A DNA stretch of 64,000 bases from Spongiactinospora sp. TRM90649 (GCF_029382225.1 NZ_JARLTC010000002.1:372001-436000), one strand, 5' to 3'; shown: positions 40,141-50,072, numbered from the stretch's first letter. Translations and numbers: made by a program. The notes: generated from the letters alone by a model not told the origin.

Positions 40141-41538
40141 GTGGCGCTGACCGGGCGGGCGGGGCTGCTCGCCGTACTGTGCGCGGTGGTGGTGCTGGTC
40201 GCGCCGCGATCCGTGCTCGCCATCGTCGGGGCGGGCCTGCTGCTGCTCGCGCTCATCGTGTTCGACCTGGCGCTCGCGGGCGGCGTCCGCGAGCTGCGGT
40301 TCCGCAGGGACGGCGACCGCCTGGTGCGCCTGGGCCAGGCCGCCCGCGTGGACCTGATCGTGGAGAACCCCGGCCGCAGGCGCGTCCGGGGGGTGCTGCG
40401 CGACGCGTGGCCGCCCTCCGCCGGGGTCACGCCACGTCACCTGCCGCTCGACGTGCCCGGCGGCGAGAGCAGGCGGCTCGCCCTGACGCTGTCGCCGACC
40501 AGGCGCGGCGACCGCGAGGCCGTCCGGGTGACGGTCCGCTCGCTCGGCCCGCTGGGCATCGCGGCCCGTCAGGGGTCGCACCATGTGCCGTGGTCGGTAC
40601 GTGTGCTGCCGCCGTTCCTCAGCCGCAAGCACCTGCCGTCCAGGCTGGCCAGGCTGCGCGAGCTGGAGGGCCTGCACCCCGCGCTGGTGCGCGGCCAGGG
40701 CACCGAGTTCGACTCGCTGCGCGAGTACGTGGTCGGCGACGACGTACGCTCGATCGACTGGCGGGCCAGCGCGCGCCGTCACGACGTCGTGGTCCGCACC
40801 TGGCGGCCGGAGCGCGACCGCAGGGTCCTGATCGTGCTCGACACCGGGCGCACCTCGGCGGGCCGGGTCGGCGCGGCGCCGATCCCGCTGGCGGGCGAGA
40901 TCCCCGCCGCCGCCCGCCAGGCCGACGCGCAGCGGGCGCTCGACGGCTTCCGGGGCGAGATCCCGATCCCGCCCGGCTGGCCGCGTCTCGACTGGTCCAT
41001 GGACGCCGCGCTGCTGCTGGCCGCGCTCGCCGCCCGCGCGGGCGACCGAGTGGACTTCCTCGCCCACGACCGGTCGGTGCGTGCGTGGCTGTCGGGGGCG
41101 GGCCGTACCGAGCTGCTGTCGTCGCTGGTCAACGCGATGGCCCCGATCGAGGCCGAACTGGTCGAGGCCGACTCCAGCGGCATGGTCGCCGCCGTCCTGG
41201 CCAGGGCCAAGCGCCGCTGCCTGGTCGTGCTGCTCACCGACCTCAACTCCGCGTCGCTGGAGGAGGGCCTGCTGCCGGTGCTGCCGCAGCTCTCCTCGCG
41301 TCACCTGGTGCTGCTGGCGGCGGTCTCCGACCCCAAGGTCGCGGCCATGGCCGCGACCCGTGGCACGGCGGAGCAGGTGTACGACGCGGCGGCGGCCGAA
41401 CGGCTGGCCGCCGACCGCCGGGCCATCACGGCGCGGCTGCGACGGCACGGCGTCGAGGTGGTGGACGCGCCGCCCGACGAGATCGCCCCGGCGCTCGCGG
41501 ACGCCTACCTCGCCCTGAAGGCCGCCGGACGCCTCTAG
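40141..41538 (+). CDS. DUF58 (VWA-like) domain protein
   Basis: The 465-residue protein starts at GTG 40141 with two N-terminal transmembrane helices (LLAVLCAVVVLVAP and SVLAIVGAGLLLLALIVFDL). The DUF58 core is GTEFDSLREYVVGDDVRSID, then WRASARRHDVVVRTWRPERD and VLIVLDTGRT, the last resembling a VWA metal-binding site. It is the expected partner of the MoxR ATPase upstream. Most DUF58 proteins are 300-440 residues, so this one is slightly long, owing to an insert near residues 245-275. It ends the operon; the next gene is convergent. Confidence 0.9.
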   Translation: MALTGRAGLLAVLCAVVVLVAPRSVLAIVGAGLLLLALIVFDLALAGGVRELRFRRDGDRLVRLGQAARVDLIVENPGRRRVRGVLRDAWPPSAGVTPRHLPLDVPGGESRRLALTLSPTRRGDREAVRVTVRSLGPLGIAARQGSHHVPWSVRVLPPFLSRKHLPSRLARLRELEGLHPALVRGQGTEFDSLREYVVGDDVRSIDWRASARRHDVVVRTWRPERDRRVLIVLDTGRTSAGRVGAAPIPLAGEIPAAARQADAQRALDGFRGEIPIPPGWPRLDWSMDAALLLAALAARAGDRVDFLAHDRSVRAWLSGAGRTELLSSLVNAMAPIEAELVEADSSGMVAAVLARAKRRCLVVLLTDLNSASLEEGLLPVLPQLSSRHLVLLAAVSDPKVAAMAATRGTAEQVYDAAAAERLAADRRAITARLRRHGVEVVDAPPDEIAPALADAYLALKAAGRL

Positions 41539-41656
41539 CGCCACCGTGGCCCCAGTGCGCCCTTGGGGGTTCCGGAGAGGGCGTCCGGGGCCGCACAGGC
41601 GACCTCAGCGCCGCGGACGGCACGGCTCACCGGCCGTCCGCACTGCCGTCCCTGCC

Positions 41657-42652
41657 CTAGCCGGCCGTCGGGGCCACGTCAGGGGCGCGTTCGATGTCGC
41701 CGGTCTCGTCGCGGGCCAGCGCGCGGCGGCCGAACACCACGACGTACACGAGGAAGATCACCTCGGCCGCCGCCCCGATCGCGATCCGCGCCCACGTGGG
41801 CAGCCCCGAAGGAGTGACCATGGCTTCGATCAGGCCGGAGACGAACAGCACCGCGATCAGGCCGAGGGCCACGCTCATCACCGCGCGCCCCTGCTCGGCC
41901 AGCGCCTCACGCCGGGTGCGCGGTCCGGGGTCGATCACCGTCCAGCCCAGGCGCATGCCGACCCCCGCCGCCAGGAACACGGCGGTCAGCTCAAGCAGCC
42001 CGTGCGGGGTGATCAGGCCGAAGAAGACGTCGAGCCGGTCACGCGAGGCCATCAGCCCCGCCGAGACGCCGACGTTGGCCGCGTTCTGCCACAACACCCA
42101 TGGAATGGGCAGGCCGAGGAACAGCGAGAACACGATGACCTGCATGGAAACCCAGGCGTTGTTCAGCCACACCTGGCCCGCGAACGACGTGGCGGGGTGC
42201 TCGGAGTAGTAGTCCGCGAAGTCGTGCTCGACGAGCTGCCTGATCTCCTCGGGCGAGCCCACCGCGGCCTGCACCTGCGGGTCGCCCGCGACCCAGAAGC
42301 CGAGCACGACCGCCACGACGGTGAACGCCGCCGCCGAGGCCAGCCACCACCAGCGGGCCCGGTAGGCGACCACCGGGAAGGTGACGGTGACGAAGCGGGC
42401 CAGCTCCCGCCAGGCCGGGGTGTGCGCCCCCGTGACGGCGGAGCGCCCCCTCGCCACCAGGCTGGACAGCCGTCCGATGAGGATCGGGTCGGCGCCCGCC
42501 GAACGCGCGATGGACAGGTGCGTAGCCACCCGCTGGTAGAGGTCGACCAGCTCGTCCACCTCGGCCCCGGTGAGCGAGCCACGACGGCGGATCAGCCGGT
42601 CGAGCCGGTCCCAGGCGGAGCGGTGCGCCATGACGAACGCGTCGATGTCCAC
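41657..42652 (-). CDS. Stage II sporulation protein M-like membrane protein (DUF95)
   Basis: The 331-residue protein has an N-terminal soluble helical region (MDIDAFVMAHRSAWDRLDRL, LVDLYQRVATHLSIARSAG) and five or more transmembrane helices in the SpoIIM family pattern. Conserved segments are WLNNAWVSMQVIVFSLFLGL and LITPHGLLELTAVFLAAGVG. In Bacillus SpoIIM is part of the engulfment machinery; in actinobacteria the homologue always accompanies RDD and MoxR/DUF58 genes and its role is not known. It is divergent from the RDD gene with about 115 bases between. Confidence 0.9.
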   Translation of the reverse strand: MDIDAFVMAHRSAWDRLDRLIRRRGSLTGAEVDELVDLYQRVATHLSIARSAGADPILIGRLSSLVARGRSAVTGAHTPAWRELARFVTVTFPVVAYRARWWWLASAAAFTVVAVVLGFWVAGDPQVQAAVGSPEEIRQLVEHDFADYYSEHPATSFAGQVWLNNAWVSMQVIVFSLFLGLPIPWVLWQNAANVGVSAGLMASRDRLDVFFGLITPHGLLELTAVFLAAGVGMRLGWTVIDPGPRTRREALAEQGRAVMSVALGLIAVLFVSGLIEAMVTPSGLPTWARIAIGAAAEVIFLVYVVVFGRRALARDETGDIERAPDVAPTAG

Positions 42653-42768
42653 ACCGAGAGCCTATTCGTCCCGCCGCTGGGGAGGCGGAAACCACCGCGA
42701 ACCGGACGGCCGACCGTGCCGGGTGGATCAGGAGGCCGGCGAGCGGGCGGGTCGGTAGGCTTTCCGGT

Positions 42769-43794
42769 GTGTCCGATGTCGTGATCGGCGAGGCCGTTGT
42801 CGTCGAGGTTCGTCACGCGCAACTGCCCAGCCGGGCGGTCGCGGTGTTCATCGACCTCGTCGTGCAGTTCGTCCTGCTCGTCGGCGCCAACCTGCTGCTT
42901 GAGAACATCGTGCCGTTCACCGACCTGGCCATGCTGACCGCGCTGTCGATCCTGCTGAGCGTGCTGGTGGTCGTCGGGTACCCGGTCGCCTTCGAGACCC
43001 TGTCGCGCGGGCGCAGCCTGGGCAAACTGGCCATGGGCCTGCGGGTGGTGAGCGACGACGGCGGGCCCGAGCGGTTCCGGCAGGCGCTCTTCCGCGGCCT
43101 GGCCGGGGTGCTGGAGTTCTACATGTTCCTCGGCGCGCCCGCGCTGATCAGCTCGCTGGTCTCCGAGCGGGGCAAGCGCCTTGGCGACGTCTTCGCGGGC
43201 ACCGTCGTCATCTCCGAGCGCGCGCCGCGCGACCGCTCGCTGCCCGCCGCGATGCCGCCGCAGCTCGCGGCCTGGGCCTCGCGGCTCGAACTCTCCGCGC
43301 TGCCCGGCGAGGTGGCGAGCACCGCCAGACAGTACCTGGCCCGGTGGTACGAGCTCTCGCCGAACGTCCGGCACGAGATGGGCGTGCGCATCGCGACGCA
43401 GGTTTCGGCCTACGTCTCCCCTCCTCCGCCGCCGGGGGTGCCGCCGCACGCGTACCTGTCGGCGGTGCTGGCCGAGCGGCATCGCCGCGAGGGGATGCGC
43501 CTGGCCAGGCAGGCCCAGCAGTCGTCACAGGCCACGCAGGCGCAGTTCACGCAGGCGCAGTTCACGCAGTCGCAGTTCACGCAGGCGCAGTTCACGCAGG
43601 CGGCGGCCATGCCGTACGGCGGACCGGCCCCCGCCCCCACGTACCCGGCCCCCGCCCAGCCGTACGGCCCGCAGGGCGGATACGGACACGGAGCGCAGAA
43701 CCAGGGACAGGTTCCCGGAAACACGCAGGTCAGCGGGCAGATGGGCGGCGATCCCGCCGGACCCACCCCCGGAGGATTCGTCCCACCTGCGTGA
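42769..43794 (+). CDS. RDD-family membrane protein with Gln/Thr/Phe repeat tail
   Basis: The 341-residue protein starts at GTG 42769. The RDD domain covers residues 15-150: LPSRAVAVFIDLVVQFVLLV, where the R and D residues are visible, then PVAFETLSRGRSLGKLAMGL and GLAGVLEFYMFLGAPALISS. Three transmembrane helices are likely. After a helical linker, residues 255-280 are four to five tandem QFTQA units, and the rest is Pro/Gly/Gln-rich and disordered. RDD proteins are membrane proteins of varied or unknown function, some linked to ion exchange. It is divergent from the spoIIM-like gene, its usual neighbour. Confidence 0.88.
   Translation: MSDVVIGEAVVVEVRHAQLPSRAVAVFIDLVVQFVLLVGANLLLENIVPFTDLAMLTALSILLSVLVVVGYPVAFETLSRGRSLGKLAMGLRVVSDDGGPERFRQALFRGLAGVLEFYMFLGAPALISSLVSERGKRLGDVFAGTVVISERAPRDRSLPAAMPPQLAAWASRLELSALPGEVASTARQYLARWYELSPNVRHEMGVRIATQVSAYVSPPPPPGVPPHAYLSAVLAERHRREGMRLARQAQQSSQATQAQFTQAQFTQSQFTQAQFTQAAAMPYGGPAPAPTYPAPAQPYGPQGGYGHGAQNQGQVPGNTQVSGQMGGDPAGPTPGGFVPPA
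43534..43602 (+). repeat. Tandem 15-bp repeat in the RDD gene
   Basis: Four units of ACGCAGGCGCAGTTC (one with a single T for G change) and a partial fifth run head to tail in frame, encoding TQAQF. Near-identity at the DNA level indicates recent slippage expansion, so copy number may vary between strains. Confidence 0.9.
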
Positions 43795-43897
43795 GATTAG
43801 CGCCACATTTCGGCATAGAGACCGCAAAGCAGGGCAAGTGGGTCAAAGCGGGCGATGGGGCATTGCTCGCTCAAGGGGGAGTGGGGACCGCTCGCGT

Positions 43898-44155
43898 ATG
43901 AGGGAGAGGCTACGCGGGCGGTCCCCCTTTAATCCGGTGTCCCCCCATGTCCGGGAACGGCTCCATGGTGACTGGCCGGAGGAGCCGCCGCCCGGGGAGA
44001 TGCCGCCTATGACGAAACCGTGTTTACGGCCTCCTGTCGAGATGGTGGAGCCGGAGGTTACGCAACCGTTGAGCGGGCGCGATCGCAGGGTGATACCAAT
44101 CCCGTGTCGATCCATCACCGAATCACTACATGATCGGATTGACGCGCCGGTCTGA
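43898..44155 (+). CDS. Possible small hypothetical protein
   Basis: An 85-codon frame from ATG 43898 follows GGGGGAGTGGGG and ends just before a hairpin. The product (MRERLRGRSPFNPVSPHVRE, then CLRPPVEMVEPEVTQPLSGR) has mixed composition unlike the Arg/Pro-rich shadow frames. No family is recognised. Codon third positions are less GC-rich than in neighbouring genes, so it may be foreign or not a gene. Confidence 0.35.
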   Translation: MRERLRGRSPFNPVSPHVRERLHGDWPEEPPPGEMPPMTKPCLRPPVEMVEPEVTQPLSGRDRRVIPIPCRSITESLHDRIDAPV

Positions 44156-44157
44156 CG

Positions 44158-44204
44158 GCCCCTCCCGGCCCCGGTTTCCGAAGGTTCCGGAGCCCGGGAG
44201 GGGC
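44158..44204. terminator. Hairpin between a small open frame and the LVIVD-repeat gene
   Basis: An 11-bp perfect outer stem (GCCCCTCCCGG / CCGGGAGGGGC) surrounds a 25-base loop that can form a further short stem (CCGG/CCGG). It lies 26 bases after the stop of the minus-strand LVIVD-repeat gene and can act in both directions. Confidence 0.7.
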
Positions 44205-44230
44205 GCCTTCGCGTGGATCGGCGGACAGGG

Positions 44231-45634
<1,404 letters not shown>

Positions 45635-45862
45635 GAAGGACCTCCTAGCTCCCACTCACACCTGGTAGGTGCGCACAAATACGCCAAAGTCTCTCCCGCG
45701 TATCTCGTTCCATCTAGGCCGCAACGTGTCAAGAAAAGTGATTGTTTGTCACCTTTACGAAGGGCGTTGATCAGGGTTAGGGTGCACGCTTGATGAGTCA
45801 TGCCAGGCGATTCGGTCAGGTCAGGCGAGCAGCCGAAACGCATGACGACGGAAGGGAGTGAC

Positions 45863-46504
45863 GTGCGTCCCGCGCTATCCGTCGCCGCGGCCGTACTCAC
45901 CATCACCGCCGTACTGACCGGCGGGTGCACGGCCACCTCCACCGGCGCCGCGGCGCCGTACACCGCCGCCCCGGACGGCCCGGTCATCGCACCGGGCAGG
46001 CCGGGCGAGGCGGCACGAACACTCTCCCCCGGCGAGGCGGCCACCGCCGTCCCCTCACCCACCGCGAACGCCGCCGACGTGCGGTTCGTCCAGGACATGG
46101 TGGTCCACCACCGCCAGGCCATCGCGCTCAGCGCGCTCGCGCCCACCAGGGCGTCGGCGGAGCCGCTCAAGCGCTTCGCCGCGCGGATCGAGGACGTCCA
46201 GGGGCCGGAGATCTCCATGATGGTCGCCTGGCTGCGCGAACAGGGCCAGAAGGTCCCCGACCACCACACCGCCCACCAGAACATGCCAGGAATGGCCACC
46301 CCAGAGCAGGTCGCCCAGCTCACCGCCGCGTCCGGTCCCGCCTTCGACCGCCTCTACATCCGGTTGATGACCGTCCACCACCGGGGCGCGATCACCATGA
46401 CCACCAAGGTCCTCACCGAGGGCGCGCACACCCGCGTGCAGGAGATCGCCGAGGACATCTCTGTCACTCAGGCCGCCGAGATCGGCCGCATGTCCCGCCT
46501 CTGA
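45863..46504 (+). CDS. DUF305 lipoprotein
   Basis: The 213-residue protein starts at GTG 45863, preceded by GGAAGGGAG; an ATG at 45842 is an alternative. A lipoprotein signal (VAAAVLTITAVLTGGCTATS) places Cys at the lipobox. The DUF305 domain is clear and ferritin-like: VRFVQDMVVHHRQAIALSAL, then GPEISMMVAWLREQGQ, YIRLMTVHHRGAITMTTKVL, with His-His pairs and Met-rich helices (MPGMATPE). Such proteins are often linked to copper or other metal handling, though no copper genes are adjacent. Confidence 0.9.
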   Translation: MRPALSVAAAVLTITAVLTGGCTATSTGAAAPYTAAPDGPVIAPGRPGEAARTLSPGEAATAVPSPTANAADVRFVQDMVVHHRQAIALSALAPTRASAEPLKRFAARIEDVQGPEISMMVAWLREQGQKVPDHHTAHQNMPGMATPEQVAQLTAASGPAFDRLYIRLMTVHHRGAITMTTKVLTEGAHTRVQEIAEDISVTQAAEIGRMSRL

Positions 46505-46623
46505 CGGGTAGGCCGAAAGGCGATATCGGATGGACCGTAAGAAGATGAGAGGAGAACCGTAAGGCGAATCCGGGAGTGTAGGCCGTGCCGGAAGCGAGCC
46601 GCACAACCGAGAGGTCCACCCCG

Positions 46624-47121
46624 ATGAAGACCGCCGAGCACGAGATCGCCGGGCACAAGGCGACCGAGTACGAGATCGCCCGTGACTTCGCCGCCGTGCC
46701 GCCTGAGCAGGTGTACGCCGCGTGGACACGCCCGGAGCGCCTCGCGAGGTGGTTCGGGCCGCGCATCTTCACCACGCCTCCCGACCGGGTCGTCCTCGAC
46801 CCGCGCCCCGGCGGCTCATGGCAGGCCACCATGCTCGGCGAGGACGGTTTCGAGGTCACGCTGGGCGGCGTCTACCGCGAGGCCGTCCCGCCGGCCAGGC
46901 TGGTCTTCACCACGGGCGACCCCGACGACCCCGGCGACGCACCGGCGTCGGTGGTGACCGTGACGCTCGAAGAGCGTCCGGACGGTACGGCGATGCGCTT
47001 CCATCAGTTCGGCATCAATACCACCGCAGAGCACGCCGAACAGGCCAGAGCGGGATGGATGGAGTTTTTCGACAGGCTCACCGAGCATCTTGCGGCTAAG
47101 CTCACGCCGATCGACTCGTGA
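46624..47121 (+). CDS. AHSA1-like SRPBCC-domain protein
   Basis: The 165-residue product matches the activator of Hsp90 ATPase homologue 1-like START/SRPBCC fold: EIARDFAAVPPEQVYAAWTR, then LARWFGPRIFTTP, DPRPGGSWQATMLGEDG and the C-terminal helix GWMEFFDRLTEHLAAKL. It probably binds a hydrophobic ligand. ATG 46624 is used; a GTG at 46585 is possible. Its stop overlaps a weak start leading into the DHFR-like gene, whose likely ATG is 53 bases on, so the two may be cotranscribed. Confidence 0.83.
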   Translation: MKTAEHEIAGHKATEYEIARDFAAVPPEQVYAAWTRPERLARWFGPRIFTTPPDRVVLDPRPGGSWQATMLGEDGFEVTLGGVYREAVPPARLVFTTGDPDDPGDAPASVVTVTLEERPDGTAMRFHQFGINTTAEHAEQARAGWMEFFDRLTEHLAAKLTPIDS

Positions 47122-47174
47122 TCGTCAGCCGACCCATCCCATCCCCCACATTCGAGTCGAATAGGAGTCCGACC

Positions 47175-47732
47175 ATGCGCAAGATCGTCAACGCCACCTA
47201 CATGAGCCTCGACGGCGACATCTCCAACATGCAGGACTGGCACTTCGAGTACTTCGACGAGGACGCCGAGCGCGCGGCCAACGAGCAGCTCTTCGCCAGC
47301 GACGCGCTGATCATGGGCCGGGAGACCTACGACGGCTTCTCGACGGTCTGGTCCGAGCGCGGCGACGCCGACGAGTTCTCCGCCCGGATGAACGAGATCC
47401 CGAAGTACGTCGTGTCCTCCTCGCTGAAGGACCCGAGCTGGAACAACACCCACGTCATCTCCGAAGACGTGGCGTCCCGCATCAGGGAACTGAAGGAGCG
47501 GCCGGGCGCGAACATCCTGCAGTACGGCTTCGGCTCGGTGACCCGGCTGATGCTGGACAACGGCCTGCTCGACGAACTGCGGCTCTGGATCCACCCGGTC
47601 ATCTCCGGCAAGGCATCCGCCGAGGAGCTGCTCTACCGCGACGCTCCCAAGACCAAGTTCACCCTCGCGGGCACCGACGTCCACAAGAGCGGCATCATCA
47701 TCCTCCGCTACGAGGCCATCAAGCCCGAGTAA
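47175..47732 (+). CDS. Dihydrofolate-reductase-fold (RibD C-terminal) protein
   Basis: The 185-residue protein begins MRKIVNATYMSLDGDISNMQ. It continues LFASDALIMGRETYDGF, ILQYGFGSVTRLMLDNGLLD and ELRLWIHPVISG, the standard signature of RibD C-terminal/DHFR-fold reductases. Many such proteins are paired with AHSA1 or SRPBCC genes in actinomycetes, as here. The substrate is unknown. ATAGGAG upstream of ATG 47175 fits a ribosome-binding site, which decides this start over the ATG-less frame that extends upstream. Confidence 0.87.
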   Translation: MRKIVNATYMSLDGDISNMQDWHFEYFDEDAERAANEQLFASDALIMGRETYDGFSTVWSERGDADEFSARMNEIPKYVVSSSLKDPSWNNTHVISEDVASRIRELKERPGANILQYGFGSVTRLMLDNGLLDELRLWIHPVISGKASAEELLYRDAPKTKFTLAGTDVHKSGIIILRYEAIKPE

Positions 47733-47929
47733 CCCCGCCCGCCGCCGACCGGCCCCCTGACCCCACCGGTCGGCGGCTCCGCCGTACCGAAGACCTCCAA
47801 GCGGCCTCGCTCCGGCGCCCTGGCGTACACCTGACACTGTCGGTGGCCACACGTACGCTCAGTGCAGCTCCCTCCGCAAGCGCGCTCCGCTCCCTTCCGT
47901 AGCTCGTCCGCAGCTTGGAGGTTCTCCCC

Positions 47930-48697
47930 ATGGCGTCCGTGCCCTCCCATCGGTCCCGCCCCCGCGTCTCCAACGCGGGCGCGTCGGCACATGCCCGCTA
48001 CCGCACCGAACTCGCCGCCGGACGTCCCCGGCGCCTCGCGCTCCGCGCCGTCATGACGGCGGCGGCCGGCGTCGCGGGCTGGCTCCTCGTCGGCTGGCAG
48101 GCGGGCCTGGCGCTCGCCGTCATCGCCGCGGTCGCCGACACGGTGTACCGCTGGCGACGGCACGAGGCCGTCCGCACCTGGCGGCGCGGCGCGCTCGGCG
48201 AACGCCGTACGGCCCGCCGCCTCCGCCGCCTGGAACGCGCCGGATACCTCGTGCTCCACGACCGCGCCCTCCCCTACGGCCGCGCCAACGTCGACCACCT
48301 GGCCATCGGCCCGACCGGCGTCTTCGTCATCGACAGCAAGGTCTGGCACCGCGACCGCCGCATCACCCGCCGGGGCCGCTACGTCAACGTCGGACGCCGC
48401 TGGGGCTCGGACGAGGTCCGCTCGGCCGCTTACGAAGCCACCTCCGTGGCCAAGGCCCTGAGCAAACGGCTGGCCACCCCCATCGAGGTCACCCCGGTCC
48501 TCGCCGTCCACGGCCCGTACGTCCCCCTGCGCGGCCTGACGGTGGACGGCGTCAAAATGCTCCGCGCCACCGTCGTCCCCAGCTGGATCATGCGCCGCAA
48601 AACCCGAATCACCCCCGACCTGATCACCCGCCTCCAGTCAGCGGCTGAAGACCTCTTCCCCATCTACACCGAACAACCCTCCTCCCCCTCAACGTGA
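47930..48697 (+). CDS. NERD-domain protein
   Basis: The 255-residue protein starts at ATG 47930 behind TTGGAGG. Two hydrophobic helices (VMTAAAGVAGWLLVGW and AGLALAVIAAVADTVY, about residues 40-76) precede a NERD domain (about 95-235): RRGALGERRTARRLRRLERA, then YLVLHDRALPYGRANVDHLA and IGPTGVFVIDSKVWHRD, where the E/D-x-K motif matches the nuclease-like core. NERD domains resemble restriction endonucleases and may process DNA. The basic C-terminal part could bind nucleic acid. It lies just upstream of the second peptide cassette but is 74 bases away with a separate promoter, so a link is not implied. Confidence 0.85.
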   Translation: MASVPSHRSRPRVSNAGASAHARYRTELAAGRPRRLALRAVMTAAAGVAGWLLVGWQAGLALAVIAAVADTVYRWRRHEAVRTWRRGALGERRTARRLRRLERAGYLVLHDRALPYGRANVDHLAIGPTGVFVIDSKVWHRDRRITRRGRYVNVGRRWGSDEVRSAAYEATSVAKALSKRLATPIEVTPVLAVHGPYVPLRGLTVDGVKMLRATVVPSWIMRRKTRITPDLITRLQSAAEDLFPIYTEQPSSPST

Positions 48698-48726
48698 CCG
48701 ACAGGCCACTTGCCGATCGCATACGC

Positions 48727-48753
48727 GTAGCCGTACCGTCACGCTGAGCAGTC
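48727..48753 (+). promoter_or_regulatory. Putative promoter of second peptide/methyltransferase cassette
   Basis: TACCGT at 48734-48739 fits a TAnnnT -10 box and TTGCCG at 48710-48715 a -35 box, with 18 bases between. The block from GTAGC (48727) matches the segment before the first cassette at 20 of 27 positions without gaps, including TCACG and AGCA just downstream of the -10. Confidence 0.55.
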
Positions 48754-48771
48754 ATCGAGGGAGGGGTGCCC

Positions 48772-48894
48772 ATGGGCAAGCACGAAGACCCTAAGAGTCC
48801 TAAAGACCAGCCGGTCACCGGGCCGAAGAACCCCAACCCAGACAGGAACCCTCGCCCCGGCGGGGCCCACACCAAGCCGGGCGAGAAGAAGTAA
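48772..48894 (+). CDS. Imiditide-type RiPP precursor peptide, copy 2
   Basis: A 40-codon gene from ATG 48772 to TAA 48892-48894, preceded by GAGGGAGGGG. The peptide starts MGKHEDPK and ends TKPGEKK. It has 7 Lys, 2 Arg, 5 acidic residues and 9 Pro, and no Cys, Trp, Tyr or Phe. Asp is at 6, 12 and 24. Aligned with copy 1 it shares length, the start (MG-K/E-HE), an Asp at 11/12, a Pro-Asp pair at 22-24 and the EKK end, while most other positions differ. Asp24 is followed by Arg, not Gly. The stop overlaps the methyltransferase ATG by one base (TAATG). The same peptide-methyltransferase logic as copy 1 supports a real precursor. Confidence 0.75.
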   Translation: MGKHEDPKSPKDQPVTGPKNPNPDRNPRPGGAHTKPGEKK

Positions 48895-50072
48895 TGACCG
48901 ACGCCACCGCCACGGAGATCGACCGTCTGATCGGCGAGATCGCCTTCGTCAACGCTCCCGAAGCCGTCATCGGCGCGTTGCGGGCGGTGGCGCGTCACCG
49001 GTTCATCCCGGCCCTCGGACTCGCCGCGCCGCTGGATGCCCCTCCGTACCTCATCGACCGCGACGCAGCCCCCGAAGACTGGCGAAAAGCCGTCTACAGC
49101 GACGTCTCCATCGTCACCCAACTAGACGACGGCGCGACGGACCTCGGCGGGAACCTTGCCGGGAACCTCGGCGAAACGGACTACACCTCCTCGGCCTCGG
49201 CCCCCAGCGCGGTGGCCGACCTGCTCACCCTGCTCGATCCGCTGCCCGGACATCGGGTCCTTGAGGTCGGCACCGGTACCGGCTGGACCGCCGCCCTCCT
49301 CTCCCACCTGCTCGGCGAGACGCGCGTGACCTCGATCGAGGTAGACGCGTCCGTCGCCCGAACCGCCGCCAAGAACCTCGGCGACGCCGGGTTCCAACCC
49401 CACCTGATCGTCGGCGACGGCGCGGACGGCTGCGCCGAGCGGGTGCCGTTCGACCGGGTGCACGTGACCTGCGGGATCCGGCGCGTGCCGTACGCCTGGG
49501 TGGAGCAATGCCGCCCGGGCGCGGTCATCGCCGCGCCCTGGTGCCCCGGATTCGGCACCGACCACGCGCTGCGCCTGGTCGTCACGCGGGACGGCACCGC
49601 ACACGGCCGGTTCCCCCGCTTCGCCTCCTACATGATTATGCGCTCCCAGCGCCCTCTGGCCGATCAGCCGGCCCGCGACGACGCCGACAAACACCACCTC
49701 ACCACGACAATCGATCCCCGCACGATCGCCTGGGCCCCACCCGGAGCCGACCTCGCCATCGCCGCCACCACCGGCCTCACGTCCAACACCGCCGGCGACA
49801 CCGACGAAGCCGGCGACCTGCATCGCCTCTGGGTCTCCGACCCCACCGCCCCCCACAGCTGGGCAGCAGCCGTCTGGCGCCCGCACACCGACGAGTACCA
49901 GGTCTACCAAGTCGGCGACCGCCCGGTATGGGAGGAGACCGTCGAGGCCTACTTCCGCTGGATCTCCCTGGGCGAACCCGACCGCGAACGATTCGGCATG
50001 ACGATCACCCCCGAAGCCCAACACATCTGGCTGGACCACCCAGACCACGTCATCTCCCCTGAGCGTCCTTAG
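48894..50072 (+). CDS. PIMT-like methyltransferase of an aspartimide-forming RiPP cassette, copy 2
   Basis: The 392-residue protein is a close paralogue of the one at 4687. It has AVARHRFIPALGLAAPLD, then VYSDVSIVTQLDDGATDL in place of the canonical PIMT loop, SAM motif I VLEVGTGTGWTAALLS near residue 118, SIEVDASVARTAAKNLGDAG, and VTCGIRRVPYAWVEQC. The C-terminal extension contains VYQVGDRPVWEETVEAYFRW and GEPDRERFGMTITPE, also shared with copy 1. It is about 20 residues longer, mainly in the extension. The expected reaction is Asp methylation of the coupled peptide followed by loss of methanol to aspartimide. No protease, transporter or second tailoring enzyme is next to it. Confidence 0.82.
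   Translation: MTDATATEIDRLIGEIAFVNAPEAVIGALRAVARHRFIPALGLAAPLDAPPYLIDRDAAPEDWRKAVYSDVSIVTQLDDGATDLGGNLAGNLGETDYTSSASAPSAVADLLTLLDPLPGHRVLEVGTGTGWTAALLSHLLGETRVTSIEVDASVARTAAKNLGDAGFQPHLIVGDGADGCAERVPFDRVHVTCGIRRVPYAWVEQCRPGAVIAAPWCPGFGTDHALRLVVTRDGTAHGRFPRFASYMIMRSQRPLADQPARDDADKHHLTTTIDPRTIAWAPPGADLAIAATTGLTSNTAGDTDEAGDLHRLWVSDPTAPHSWAAAVWRPHTDEYQVYQVGDRPVWEETVEAYFRWISLGEPDRERFGMTITPEAQHIWLDHPDHVISPERP

Noticed and set aside
47930..48697. NERD protein as part of the second RiPP cassette
   Set aside because: It ends before a separate promoter and the first cassette has no NERD neighbour, so the association is probably accidental.
48772..48894. Reading the peptide gene as only the leader of the methyltransferase transcript
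   Set aside because: Strong ribosome-binding sites, equal lengths and conserved peptide ends in both copies favour a real encoded peptide, not a regulatory leader.
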